Positions 36,258 to 48,250 of a stretch of DNA of 64,000 nucleotides are shown in pieces. The stretch is taken from positions 37,074,423 through 37,138,422 of the forward strand of contig CM033394.1 of assembly GCA_019426215.1 (NCBI GenBank), given 5' to 3'. Both the position numbers and the translations under genes were made by a program. Position 1 is the stretch's first letter; every line of letters starts with the position of its first letter. The notes under the pieces are model-generated. The model worked only from the letters and a program-made list of their open reading frames with translations. It was not told the DNA's origin and made no database searches. The stretch comes from Buddleja alternifolia. Taxonomy: Eukaryota > Streptophyta > Magnoliopsida > Lamiales > Scrophulariaceae.

Positions 36258-37353
36258 ATGAAATACTCTTTTGATTCTAAAGTTGCTGTTGTTTTGTTCT
36301 TGATGCTCATCCTGCTGATCAATGGTTCATCTTTAACTTGATTGTTGTTATTTCATTGCAGAATTCTCAAAATATGTCCTCATTTTGTTAATATATAATT
36401 ATTTGTTAGTTATTTATATTGAATTTTTGATGAACTTAATGTTTATTTCCACACGTAGAAACAATATGTATACACTTCCAGGAAATTGAACACAATGAAT
36501 GTAGTAATTTACTTATATGTATAATGTAGACTACACATAAATGGTATGGTGACGATAATAAATATACGTTCATTTTGGTGATATTGGTAAAAGTTTCTTT
36601 GTTATTTACAATTTAATGCATCTATTTGTTGTGATTGTTAAAGTGATTTTATTTTATTTTTTGAATGATCGGTGGTCATGAAATTGTATTTATTTGTACT
36701 ACTTTAAGTTTGATATGTATAAAGATTTGGGTTTTAAATGGATGACCATTTTCTATTCATTTAAATTTTTCTTACCTCTTTATGAAAGTTTTATTGTTAA
36801 TTATTTTCTATATATATATATATATATATATATATCGTTATGAATGCATTAATATACATAATCATAGTGTTTTTGCCATATGTACATAAATCAATCAATT
36901 TGTGTGCTCTCATACAAACTAATGTTTATTTTTTAATAATATAAATTGTAAGATTGCCAAGAGGCAAAGGGACGATTTAACCAAAGACATGATAAGCTCC
37001 AAGAACTTATCATATGGTAATATATAAGCTGAGATTTTATGATAAAAAAAGATCCAAGTAGTCCAACACCTTGTACTTTCTTGAATCTTTGAAATATATT
37101 TTCAAAACATTTAGCCAAACATTCGCTTCAATATTAACTTTTTTTTTATTTGTTTTTGCATGCAGGAACATGTTCAGGAGAGGAGGGCCTAAGGCCAGAG
37201 GGTAAGAAAACATGCTACTACAAGAGCGAAAAATATTGGGGACTTTGTATACGTGGCAGAAAATGTAATAATGTTTGCAAGCATGAGGGTTTTCTAGGTG
37301 GAAAATGACATGGCTTTCGCCGTCGGTGCTATTGCTACAAACCTTGCCCATGA
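36258..37353 (+). pseudogene. Defensin paralogue with a stop at the fifth cysteine
   Basis: Exon 1 (36258-36324) encodes a 22-residue signal peptide of exactly the same length as defensin 1; the GT-AG intron (36325-37165) splits the same glycine codon; exon 2 runs to a TGA at 37351-37353. Cysteine spacing matches (x10, x5, x3, x9) until codon 37306-37308, where TGA stands at the fifth canonical cysteine. Beyond it the frame remains open with FRRRC-x-C-x3-C. A truncated product would lack four of eight cysteines and could not form the fold. There is only one lesion, so the loss is recent or this is one allele. The extra N-terminal cysteine of defensin 1 is also present. A wrong base call at 37308 would also explain it. 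Confidence 0.9.
36809..36835. repeat. (TA)n microsatellite in defensin 2 intron
   Basis: An uninterrupted TA run of about 13 units lies in the intron. Confidence 0.95.
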
Positions 37354-39936
37354 TCAAGGAAAGAATTGTATTTTACTTTAAGAGACCTTATGGTTTTACA
37401 ATAATGCTATCGCATTAATTAGATTTCATCATGCCATGACTTCTCATTCTTATCATTTCTTTCATGTAAAAAATAAGGTATCCAACCGAGCAAGAAAGAA
37501 ATAGGAGGGAAGAGTCATACCAAATCACGACCAATACTTTTACATAACACTTCACCACAAATCCTATTAGAGGAATGTTTCTCAATTTACTAGTACGTGA
37601 AAAATAACCTTAGCCTTGAAACAAAGATTAAGATTAAGAAAAATGAAGGGTAATGTTGATGTGTAATTATTCAGATGGATCCAGTCCAATCGAACCACAT
37701 GACATCCTTGATATTGTGTTTGGAGTAAAATTATCCACATTCGAAGAATACACCAAATTTGATTTAGTTATCAATTGGTTGGACACAAACTTTAACCTTT
37801 AAACAAAATTTGGAATTCGGTAGTCTTTAATATAATTAAATAAAATATTTAGTGTATCTGTTATTTAATTTCCCCATTTAATGAATAACTCAGGAAGAAT
37901 TTAATTGGTATTGAATAATATTACGTACTTTAATAATATTCTATACTCATGAATTACAGCAACTCGAGTGTTATATGATGATCAATCTCAGTTTTAACTC
38001 TAAACCCTAGATAATGAGTTTCTTATGTCATGAAAAATTAAAAAAATAAATAACAATTACATTAGATAAAATATATTTAGTAATATTAGTATTATCTATA
38101 TTTTTTTATTAATTGTAGCTTCATTAATGATATATAACATAATACAAGCTATAATACATTTTAAAATATATTAGGTATATTTAATTTTTTTGCCATAAAT
38201 ATTAATCATAAAGATATTCAACAACGAATTACTTTGTCGGTAAAATAATTTCACACTTTTTCACGCTCTCAAACAAATATTTTTGTTAATAAATTTAATA
38301 TTTATTTTTATTTTCACAAAAAAATTTAGCTACGAATTTTGCAACAAAATAATTAATGCCGGGTAATATTTCCTCCATTTCTCTTATATATGTAAGGAAA
38401 GTTTTGGTACTAATTTGCAAAAAATAAATCAGTTACTAATTTATTCAACAAAATCATTTGCTGCTAATTTTGGAGGGCTCAAAATCCATATTCCTTGTTA
38501 AATCGTTTCTAATAGAAAACAAATTTGCTTTCGTTCCTGATTCTCCTTATTATTTGATATTTTTTGTAGTGTTGAAATTCTTCCATAATTCTTGTGGGTC
38601 ATGCCTATCTTAACACTTAAAAGCGAGAAACTTCAGTCCTTAAGCATGACGAAATGAGTAGACACATTTCCATTTGTATAGTGTTTGATGCGGTGGCCAC
38701 AATCTCAGTCTTTAGCTTTTACTTCGTGTCATTGTTTCAACCCTAATGAATCTTAGTCGCGTGACATGGGAGTGGTTTCGCCAATAGGGTACAGTTAATA
38801 GCCTATATAAGAGTGTCGTTGAACAAAAAATGAAGAAAAAGAAGAAGAATGATTAAGGATGTTCACGTTAACATCTCATAATATTACAAATAGAAAATAT
38901 GTCCAACTAGCTTCTACGTAGATCTTTCCACAGTCATCACATGTCAGCATTATCATCAATGTCAACATCTTGTGTTATATGTAAGTTTTAGTCAATTTTG
39001 GGACATGGAGATTCCAAGAAATCAAGTCGTGCAAGAATCGAGTCAAAATATTTAATTTGGAGGGCGAATACAAAAAACAGAGGGAAAATGTTGATACTTT
39101 TAGATATTCGGGGGCTGAAACTTTGAATATCAGAAAGTCTATAGTGTAAAAAGTCTTTTCTTTTCAAGGTGGGGGTGGGGGCCACCACCTAGCCCCTGGC
39201 TCCATCCCTGCATTAATGTATCTCACACATCATCTAGATTGTAATGTCACAAGACTTATTAAGGTTCCTTGTGCTATTTGTTCTTTAACTATATGCTTTG
39301 GGAGTATGAATTTTATAAAAAGTAATAAATCCTCATGAACCATTTGAGTCAGGTGATAGGTCGTGAATGAGTTAAAGAATCAAACTAGCTACATATTTCA
39401 ATGCCACATCCTATAGGCTCAAAGGCATCAAAACACACTAGTACGGTTCACCCTTTACTAAGACTTGAGAGTGATGATAAATTCTGGATGCTCGTCGTTC
39501 TGTGAGTGTGCTCGCAAAATTAGTCTTCAGGAGGCTATAGCTACAAAGTCATCAAAAACATACACATCATTATATATAGCTTACATGGATTTGAAAAGGT
39601 AGTTAATTACTCCACTCAAGTGTTGCGTGGTGTATTACATGTGAAATTTGGAATGACGCTAGTTATGAGGTCATTAGACTTATAATGTAAAATGTAAATA
39701 TTTCTTTAATTGGGAGAAGAACTGTTTCAGGTCTCTCAACATGATAGCAAAGGGTAACATCAGAGATTGCTCTAACTACCAAATTTTTTATTATTATAAC
39801 TATTATTATAATAATAACTATTATTTATTATTCTTTATGAAGACTACCAACCATGTTTTAAACATACCCAAAAAGTAGGATATTATCACTTGTTTCTAGT
39901 ACCAGGAGTTGTCTTATTTTAGTTTATGGAGGAAAC
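37354..39936. other. Intergenic, with an old TIR-element remnant
   Basis: No gene is supported. Around 38220-38577 the DNA carries repeated GCTACGAATTTTGCAAC / TTACTAATTT-like words and ends TTTTTTGTAGTG at 38577, the right terminus of a CACTA-type MITE whose left end I cannot find. Open frame 38988-39188 has no recognisable content. Confidence 0.45.
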
Positions 39937-42190
39937 TTATTTTGTTATTCTATAACAACTGATTGATTTAAACATCTGCGTTGATGGGACTTGATGAATT
40001 GGACCTCTCTTTTGTCTGTTCCAATGACGGTCCGCATTGCTACTACCACTTTCCTTCAAGTGGTGTGAAGCATTTCTCTTCTTATTCACTCTAGGAGCCT
40101 CAGTAACTTGTGCATTCCATTTGATGACAAGGGATAGAAGACAGGAATGTGGAGGATCATGAATGATGTCTTCAAGTATGAAATCTTCTTCGGGGTGCTT
40201 TTTGCCTTTAAATGTGGTCTGTTTTGAATCACTCAAAAACTGATATGTTCTTCACAAGATAGATGCCATGAGTCTTGGTCTACCTTTCTTTGTAATTATT
40301 TGAAGGAGATTCATGGCATTGGGGGCCACATAAAGAAGCCCTGCCTTAGAATGGGACTTGAACAAAACACGCAAGCGCCAAGAGCGAAGTACTTTCTCAG
40401 TGTCACTGTTTGAATATCATACTCGATAACTCTAGGGACTTTCTGATATTATTCAAAATGGTGGCCAAATCTATGAGAACTATAATGCTCAACGATGGAC
40501 TTTTTATCTTGGAGCAAAGAAATATAACTCGAGCGATTGGAAATAAAGAAATCTTCATTAGACTCTTTAGTTCTACCATCATTGATAAACATGAAATTCT
40601 TGCTCTCTGCATTCATTAGGCAGGTCCAAGAATAAGTGTCTCCCTTATGGATAGGCTGACGGGCCTCTCTTAGAACAACGTATCTTACACCTTTCTTTGC
40701 AAAGAATTTCACCATCTTACGACCTGGCAATTAGCGTTAAACTGCATCATGAGTCCTGAAGTAATATGTCAACCAAGCGTATACAAAAGGGATGGTAAAC
40801 GAATGATTCGCATAAGTCGGCCTCAATGAATTTATAATATCATTCAAGCCTTTGTAAATGCTTGCCAAAACAGGAATAGTGAGGCTAGCTCGTTGACCGC
40901 TTAGCCATCTTAAAAGTACTTGGGCGTATGGTGTTAGCATCAATCTCGGGGAGAAGAAAAGTACAGAGCCAGCAAGCCAAATGAGTCGCCAAGTATACCT
41001 CTTCTTTCAAAGCCCCTTTGATACCATGTTTTGAAAATATTGCTTCCTCCACAGTTGCCCATTTGACGTGAACACCAAAATATCCAACGAGGTTGTGAGT
41101 GGACACGAGGCAAGAAGACTATTCTCCTTGCGGATGGGAGTTTATATATATTTCACCTTTTTCTTGAACAAAAAATCTCACCTATTGGTCAATACACACT
41201 TTGGAATATTTATTCACCTTACCACCTACTCAGAGTAAATAGTCAGCACGAAATAAATACTGGTAAGAGTGATGGAGAAATATACCCCCCTTCTTGCCAA
41301 CCTCATTGTGAAGCGCCTGTGTTTGCATCCCATATTGGGAAAAGAGGAAAAATGTTATGTTTATAAATAAAAGCCTATGAAATCATGTGTAACAATGGAG
41401 ATACATTTTGGGCCATAGTTTAAACGCCCGTCTCGAAATTATGCTTAGTGGGTTTGATAGGATTTCTCATTTCCAATGGGCTCATGAGCCCATGGCAAGA
41501 CAAATGGTATCAGATCCATTCGCCAGTCAAATTTTTGGGCATTAAGTGCAACACGGGGCTAAGTGTTTCACACGTGAGTCACTTCTTGAACTTGTAGGGC
41601 TACGTGATATGAGCGTGGGAGTCATCACTTAAGCTCGTGGGAGCCACTTCTAGAGTCTCAGTGCCTGGTGAAGGGTCCTGGACAATGTCCGATGCGACGA
41701 GAACGTCACTCCTTAGAGGGGGGTGATTGTGAAGCACCCGTGTTTGCATCCCACAATGGGAAAAGTGAAAAAATTAACGTGTATAAATAGAAGTCTAAGA
41801 ACTATAGTGTAACAATGGATTTACATTTTGGGTTGTAGTTGAAATTCCCAAATCCACATTACGGTCAGTGGGTTCGATCGGACTACTCTGGTCCAATGGG
41901 CTAGTGACTACGGGGCATGACAACCGGTGAGCTCCACGACACTGGGAATGAATTCGTTGTAAAAGAGTCCAGTCATATGAAGGTCTGTGAGGGCATGTAA
42001 ATCCCACAAAGATATCGATAGCTCACTAATGGAGGTCAACAATGTATTAGTAATGGGGCACCAATCCTCAAAAAATGGATTTCACAATATTCGAGTTTTG
42101 GTCTTATGTATACATCGAGGCACACATCGAATTATATTGTTAGGAATTGTCTCTGAGGATGAGCACAGTGGAGATGTAAAATAATAAAAA
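39937..42190 (-). pseudogene. Plant mobile domain (aminotransferase-like) protein, broken
   Basis: From about 42190 the minus strand reads FFEDWCPITNTLLTS, then ELSISLWDLHALTDLHMTG and LFYNEFIPSVVELTG, the conserved N-terminal part of the plant mobile domain. A TRIM (41307-41922) splits the gene there. It resumes through VKWATVEEAIFSKHGIKG, LATHLACWLCTFLLPEIDA, RASLTIPVLASIYKGLN, VYAWLTYYFRTHD and FMFINDGRTKESNEDFFISN to VEHYSSHRFGHHFE, in changing frames with several stops (one TGA replaces a Trp codon upstream of FFEDW). The family includes host regulators of transposon silencing (MAIL1/MAIN) and many transposon-carried copies. This one is dead. Whether it was a host gene or transposon cargo cannot be told here. 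Confidence 0.82.
41307..41922 (+). mobile_element. TRIM (miniature LTR retrotransposon), 616 bp
   Basis: Two direct repeats of about 195 bp, 41307-41502 and 41728-41922, both start TGTGAAGC, contain GTGTTTGCATCCCA, a TATAAATA box and GTGTAACAATGGA, and end GACA. After the first comes a primer-binding site TGGTATCAGATCC (41505-41517), with one change from the initiator tRNA-Met consensus; before the second is a purine tract AGAGGGGGGTGATTG. The internal 225 bp has no coding capacity. No perfect target duplication is visible. It interrupts the mobile-domain gene. Confidence 0.88.
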
Positions 42191-42194
42191 TTCA

Positions 42195-43857
42195 TCCCCA
42201 AATTAGGGACAGGTTGATATGGTACCATCGGATTCGTAAATAATCAATGAAATTAACTTTTGCGATTATCTCGTGAAGAAAAACGTAGGACGGATTTGCT
42301 TTAAATGCTTGAATTGACACCTCCAAGTGTATCCACACCTTAGCTTGCACCCTCGCCTTTTTCTATCAATGCTAGCAAAGTAAATGATGAACTTTTGGCT
42401 TCTTGAGTGAAAGAGCAAGGATTTCTTGATTTTCTTTTACTGTGAAAATATAAGCGAAAAAAAACTACTCTTCCTCTAAGATAGAATGAGGCGTGTACAA
42501 TGACTTTGTGTAGTGGACTCCCATCAGGTCTCTAAGTGACCTAGTGGGCCTTGTCTTCTTTCTCTCTTCTATGTATTTGGGCCTAAGTCAATTTAATATG
42601 TTATAAGTCCATTGACTTTATTAAATAGACTATGACCCAATTAATTAATTAAGATCAACTTAATTAGTTTTTTCTCATTTAATTAATTAGTCCACTAACT
42701 AATTTGTCTCCCACTTAATTTAACATCCCATTAAATTAGAGACTATAATTAATTAAGTCCACTCAATTAATTTTAATCCTTTTTCTGAATTAATTAATTC
42801 CTCCATTAATTCTTATACAATTAACTAGCTAATAGGTACTCCATTGAGTTAAGTGTGTGACCCTTTAGTCTCATTAGTAAGCTAGCAACAAGTCCTTTCC
42901 CATAGTCTAAATTAATTAGACCTTGAGTAAATTTCAACATATTAATTCAAGGCACCTATTGGTCGTGGATCGATGTCTAGCAATGTCGCCATGACTTCCT
43001 AGATGTTAATGATAGAAAGAAAAACCTATCCCGGTTACAATCTTCATGTGAGTCGAATCCTTTCATCCTTTTCCCGTCTATAGTTTAGGGTATGGCGATG
43101 GTTGAAACCTTAATAACCTTAGAAACTATGAATGTGTTGTGACATCTAATGATCCAGTGTTCTAAGTAGGGACCACCAATCCCTTTTCTAAGACTTGTGC
43201 TTTGATTAAAGGCTTTTATCGATTACTTAGATTCTTGTAACAACATAAGAAATACCGGGTTTAATTCCCTAGATGAATTCCTTCCAATGCCATCTGTTCT
43301 GCTATACTACCAGACTATACGAAACATACTCCGTCGTATGACTCTCTTGGAGTGCACGTGCATATTAAAGTATAGTAGATAGTATCCTTTTCAGACATGA
43401 CATCTTAGATCAAAGGATTAACCTCACACTACGAAATTGAAAGACTCCAAGCTCAACACAGAACCAGCAAGGTGTCCTTGCGGGGTCGTTCAATTTCACA
43501 CTTCTCCAAAGTATGAATCTCCATATGTGCACTAACCCAGCGGGCCATTGTTTAAGGAACAAAACACTCTTCCATTTGAGAATGACATATACAGACAAGT
43601 CTTGGAGAGATTATGATATCCCTTATCTCATTGTCTCTATAACTTGGAATGGGGTTTAAGGATTACATCCCTTGAGAGTGTTCCATAGTCAAATACTACT
43701 CCCCTAGCTCTATGTAATCCAAAGGGATCTTTATCTAGACTATATAAGCAATTATGATAAAGACTATACCAAATGATTATATTTTCATAAAATAAGACTG
43801 TCATAGTATTTACATACTTTTAAGCAAGCCAAACATTGGCTCGCCGGGCACCTAACA
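42195..43857 (-). mobile_element. Probable solo LTR
   Basis: The right edge, read on the minus strand, starts TGTTAGGTGCCCGGCGAGCC at 43857, a clean LTR-type start. The other end is less certain, probably TTTTACA near 42195. The interior includes long TTAATTAA-rich runs at 42640-42830. No coding content. I could not find a matching target duplication, so boundaries are provisional. Confidence 0.5.
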
Positions 43858-46239
43858 CTATCACATTTGTCTTGGCAGACAATAGCTTCTCTCTACATTG
43901 ATTGATGACGTCCTTTGTCCACTCCTATTAGCCTCTGATGTAATGTAATTCACCAATACATTTATGTTCATCATCGCTCCACTTCGCGTTGCCTTCAATA
44001 TTGTTGCGCTCCAGTGTTGGCAAGAAGAATGGCTAATTCGATGGATGATTGTGGATAGCTAAAAAATGCCATGCCATAGTTGTTTTGTTAAGGGAGACTT
44101 CTTAACATCATTCCTCCATGGAAAGTGAATTCGTCAATCTTGGCCATTATCTAGCCTTTCGACCGATCATAGGAGTATTAACTAGTAAATGCACGCCTTT
44201 CTCCATGAGTTGGTTTTCATCCTCAAGGATAACCTGATGCTCTTCTCCAATAGGAGATAGAGTAGACTTGAAATAGTTCATGGTGTTACTGGAAAAAAAA
44301 AAGTTAATCTCATAAAGCGTCAACTTGGTAATATAAAAAAAGTACAAATAATAAAGCAATTATTGATGGAAGATATAATCGGTAAACAAAATATGGTGGT
44401 GAATGATTTTTACAATGGGCTTACACCAAATCAAGTAAAAGCCTAGACGGTAGCATCACTCAAACTGAAAACTAAAATAATAATGTTATGAATTGGTCGC
44501 CTAACGAGATGGAGCGCCTGAAAGTTGACACTTTGGCACATTGTTTTTTTTTCCTTTTTGGATGCAATGGCTAAACCATGAAGACAACCAATTGTAATCT
44601 GCCAAACATTCAAGAAGAAAATATAGAAAATATGATTAACAAATGAGGGTTATAGCTGCTTGATGTGAAAAATAAGAACTTTCAGAATGTGAGAAAAAAG
44701 GAAGACATTTATTTAGTTGGGGTGTAGCTCAATTTCAAGACATGCCTCTCTATAATTCTACTAGAATGTGAATAAGAAGGTTCATGTTGAAGTTCTTTGT
44801 AAAGATGTTTGGCTAGAGTTATTTGATTCAAGTTGGATTCAACTCTCTTCGAGTTACTTGATTTATTAGAACTATATCTTTGTATCCTAATTGGAGTATA
44901 TCATACTTACTGAAATCTATAATATACACGTTTGTTTTATTATTATTATTGAATTCACACAAAAATCCGACATTTTGGTGGTATATTTCAAGTCAAATTG
45001 AAGACCCAGCTTCTAGAAGCTAATTTCATGGTGTTCTTCTAATCCTCAAAAATGTGGGAGAGATGGATGAAATGGAAGGTAACCTCCATATCCTTAAAAG
45101 TTGAATTGGGACTCTTCTTAAATAAACTTCACAAGGTGACTTTGGGGCTTGCTTAGAATTGGTCCATTAAAATTTAATTGTCTGGTCATATTTTTATGGT
45201 ATTTGGATCATGATCGCGACTCATTCACTTTGAAGCTCGCTTACAAAACAAGGTCCCGTGAACGAGTCTCCAGGGGGAATTTGTAGACCAAGCATGTTTA
45301 TGTTCAATTAAATGAGAAGTGTAAAGTGTCATATTAATTATCAATTTAATTATTTTTATTTATATTTTTGGGTTTTTGAAATGTAATTCCAATAGTAAAT
45401 GATTCATTATTGATACTTTAATATGTATTTTATTGGCAAATTAAATCTCAACTCATGTCAAATTGAGGTGTTTCAATCAATTAAATTATGTCTTGCAGTT
45501 AAGAAGTCAAGAATCAATCAAACTGCGCCGAGTGGATATGTGGACACTTCAAATCATGTTTAAATCAAGTTATATTTATCTTGAACTTAATATAGATATA
45601 AAATAGATAATGGCAATGAAGCTTATCTTCTTCACATGTGAGCCAATCAAATTGTCCCAAATTAATTAATTTTGTCTCTTGATAAGTACAAATATTAAAG
45701 AGATAATTATCAAAGATGTTCAAATGAATTATGACTCCTCCATTCTACACCTATAAAAAGGTTCCATGGAAGCTCATAATCAACGCACAAAAGTTCATAT
45801 CCAAGTTAGAGAAGTAACAAGGCAATCTCTAAGCTCTCTCTGTAGAAGTTTTTCAAAACCATGAAGGTCCATGGTGTTCAAGGTAGATATCAAGGCTTTC
45901 TTGATGAAATTCAAAAAATTATAGCGTTTGGTTTGAGATTAAGGTGTTAAACCCTCGCATAAACATTAGAAGTCCATATCAAATTGATTGAAGCTTTCAA
46001 TTCCATATGTTATTTATAGCTTTGGATCCGAGATTACAACGTCGAGCCTTCGTATTAACATTATAAATATTCAAATATATGCTGGAAGAGATTGAAGAAG
46101 CAATTTCTACTCCAACTTTGATAGCATCAATCTTGACGAGAGAATCAGAGGATTAGAATTAGGGATTGTACTCAATTTCTTCTTCAATCATGAGTTTTAA
46201 TTGGTCACCATATTTTCTGTTTTTGACTTTCAGACAAAG
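43858..46239. other. Unassigned, repeat-like
   Basis: No gene can be supported. The minus-strand frame 44147-44359 and its downstream frames have protein-like composition but match nothing I recognise. TCTCCAGGGGGAATTTGTAGACC near 45268-45290 looks like a polypurine tract followed by an LTR start on the plus strand, hinting at another LTR element to its left. No matching LTR could be identified. Confidence 0.35.
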
Positions 46240-48250
46240 ATTTTGTTGTGTACACACCATATCCTTATGTGAATTAGACTTGGTTTATTACAAGTTCATC
46301 ATCCATATTGAGTTTTTGAGACTAACTTTGTAGGCAAGTCTATTCAAAAGATATAGAGTTTTCTCAAATGCATAACACCAAAAAGAGGTTGGCAATTCTG
46401 AAAAATTCATCATTGAAAAAACAATATTCAACAAGTTTCGGTTTCCTTCTTTCTGCAACACCATTATGTTGTGGTATTGCTAGAGGAGTTAATTGGGGAA
46501 CACTTTTCTTATCTTTCAAATACACCTTCAAATCATCTAACATGGATTCTAGTCTCTTATCTGAACGTAGAATTGAAATTCTTTTCTTGAGCTGGTTGAA
46601 GTTCTCAATGATTCCGGTATAAATATCCATGTCTAGAATGATCATATATAAAAGTGATGAAGTAAGAAAAAACACCTCTTGTTACATTGTTCACGTGACC
46701 ACAAACATCAGAGTGAATAAGCTTTAAATCATTATTTGATCTAACTACTTTTTGTTCTAGAAGGAGCTTTGGTCATTTTTCATTGTAAGAAAAGCTCAAT
46801 AGTTGGATCGGATCAGACTCAATTTGTAGAAACCAATTGTTCATCTTTAACCAAATGATTGATCCAATCAATGTTAATATGACCATGTCTTGGATGCCAT
46901 TGATATATAGGAATTATGTCAGCCTTCGTTCAAGAGGTAATTCATTAAAAGATGTACTATTTTCTAGAGAATTAAAAGAATGCTAAGCAAAATGCAATAA
47001 GTAAAGATCATCAACCACAATCCTGAAATAACCAACTTATAATTGAACTTAATAATAACTCTAGAATGAAATGAAAACGAATATCCTAGCAAAGCTAGTT
47101 GACAAATAGAAATTAGATTCCTATGAATATTAGGAACATAAAAGCATTCTTCTAAAATCAAAGTCTTATTGAAAGGCAATTTTAAAACACAAGTTCCAAC
47201 GACAGCTACTGCAACAATTGCATTGCTGTCCATTTCCAAAACCACTTCTTCTTTTTTCTGCCATTTGATTTCTGTTAACCTATGCAACACCTTGTAGATA
47301 GTGAGGTACAACTAGTGTCCACAAACCATGAATTTGAAGGATCAACTAATAAATTAGTTTCAGTGATAAATACATTAGATATACCTTCACTAGGTTTTCC
47401 TTTTTCAGAGAAGCCAAATATCGCAGCAATTTCTTTGCAGTGATTTGCTTTTCGCAGTGGAACAATTTTCTTTTATTTTCTTCCTATCATTGTTTTTCCT
47501 TTACTACTCTAACCCCTTTTAAAGAACCTATGACCATAGTGTTTTTTATCTTGTTATTTTTTGGCACAAACTTTGCAGCACCACCTCCTTCAACCAACCT
47601 AGCTAAAAAATTAAAGATTTTCATGAGATCCTTATTTGCAAGAAACATATTGAGCAGCTTAGATATAGTGTAACCACCATCCGTTTCATATTATAATTCA
47701 CAACACCCTAATAAAAAGAATCAGGTAGGGATAAAAGGCTCGCATCATCTTGGATCTCGCCATCAATCTTTACACCAAACATGTCAAGTTCTCTAATGTA
47801 AGATATCATTTTCAAAACATGTTGACGAACTAGAGTACCTACCACCATTTTTGTAGTCATTATATTTTTGCATAGTAGTTTGGCTTGCACTTTATTTTGT
47901 TTTTCAAAGATCTCTTTTAAGTTATGCAACATGTCATTTGTACAATGAAACCCTTTGTACTATTTTTACAAGAATTCAACATGAAAGCCAAAATATAGCA
48001 CTTGGTAATTTCATCTACCTCATGCTACTTATGATAAGCATCTAGTTGTTCTTGAGGCCCTTCTTAAACAAATTCTGGGATTCTGTAGTAAAAACATGAA
48101 TAATTTTCGTAGATGTGAGAACAATAATCAAGTTCCTTTTCCAATCCACATAGTTAGGTCAAATCATATGGTTATCATCCAAAATCTTGCACAAATGATT
48201 GAAACTTGTCTGCAAAAGGAGTAGTCAAATAATTATATTGCCCATATAAG
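46240..48250 (-). pseudogene. Second Copia fragment: gag, protease-integrase, decayed
   Basis: From high to low coordinates on the minus strand: a gag segment with HVLKMISYIRELDMFGVKI and SLLSLPDSFY (47932-47708); a protease/pre-integrase segment with LKLPFNKTLILEECFYVPN and HRNLISICQLALLGYSF (47311-46964); integrase core with QLTPLAIPQHNGVAERR (about 46520); then CNKPSLIHIRIW near 46255, the segment before RT. RT and RNase H are absent and no LTR pair could be placed, so it is a truncated, stop-filled remnant, different from the 16041-34631 element. Confidence 0.82.

Noticed and set aside
45282..46259. A full LTR starting TGTAGACC and ending at TACACACCA.
   Set aside because: The proposed right end falls in Copia coding text (HIRIW segment near 46255), so the boundary cannot be right; only the purine-tract-like left signal remains.
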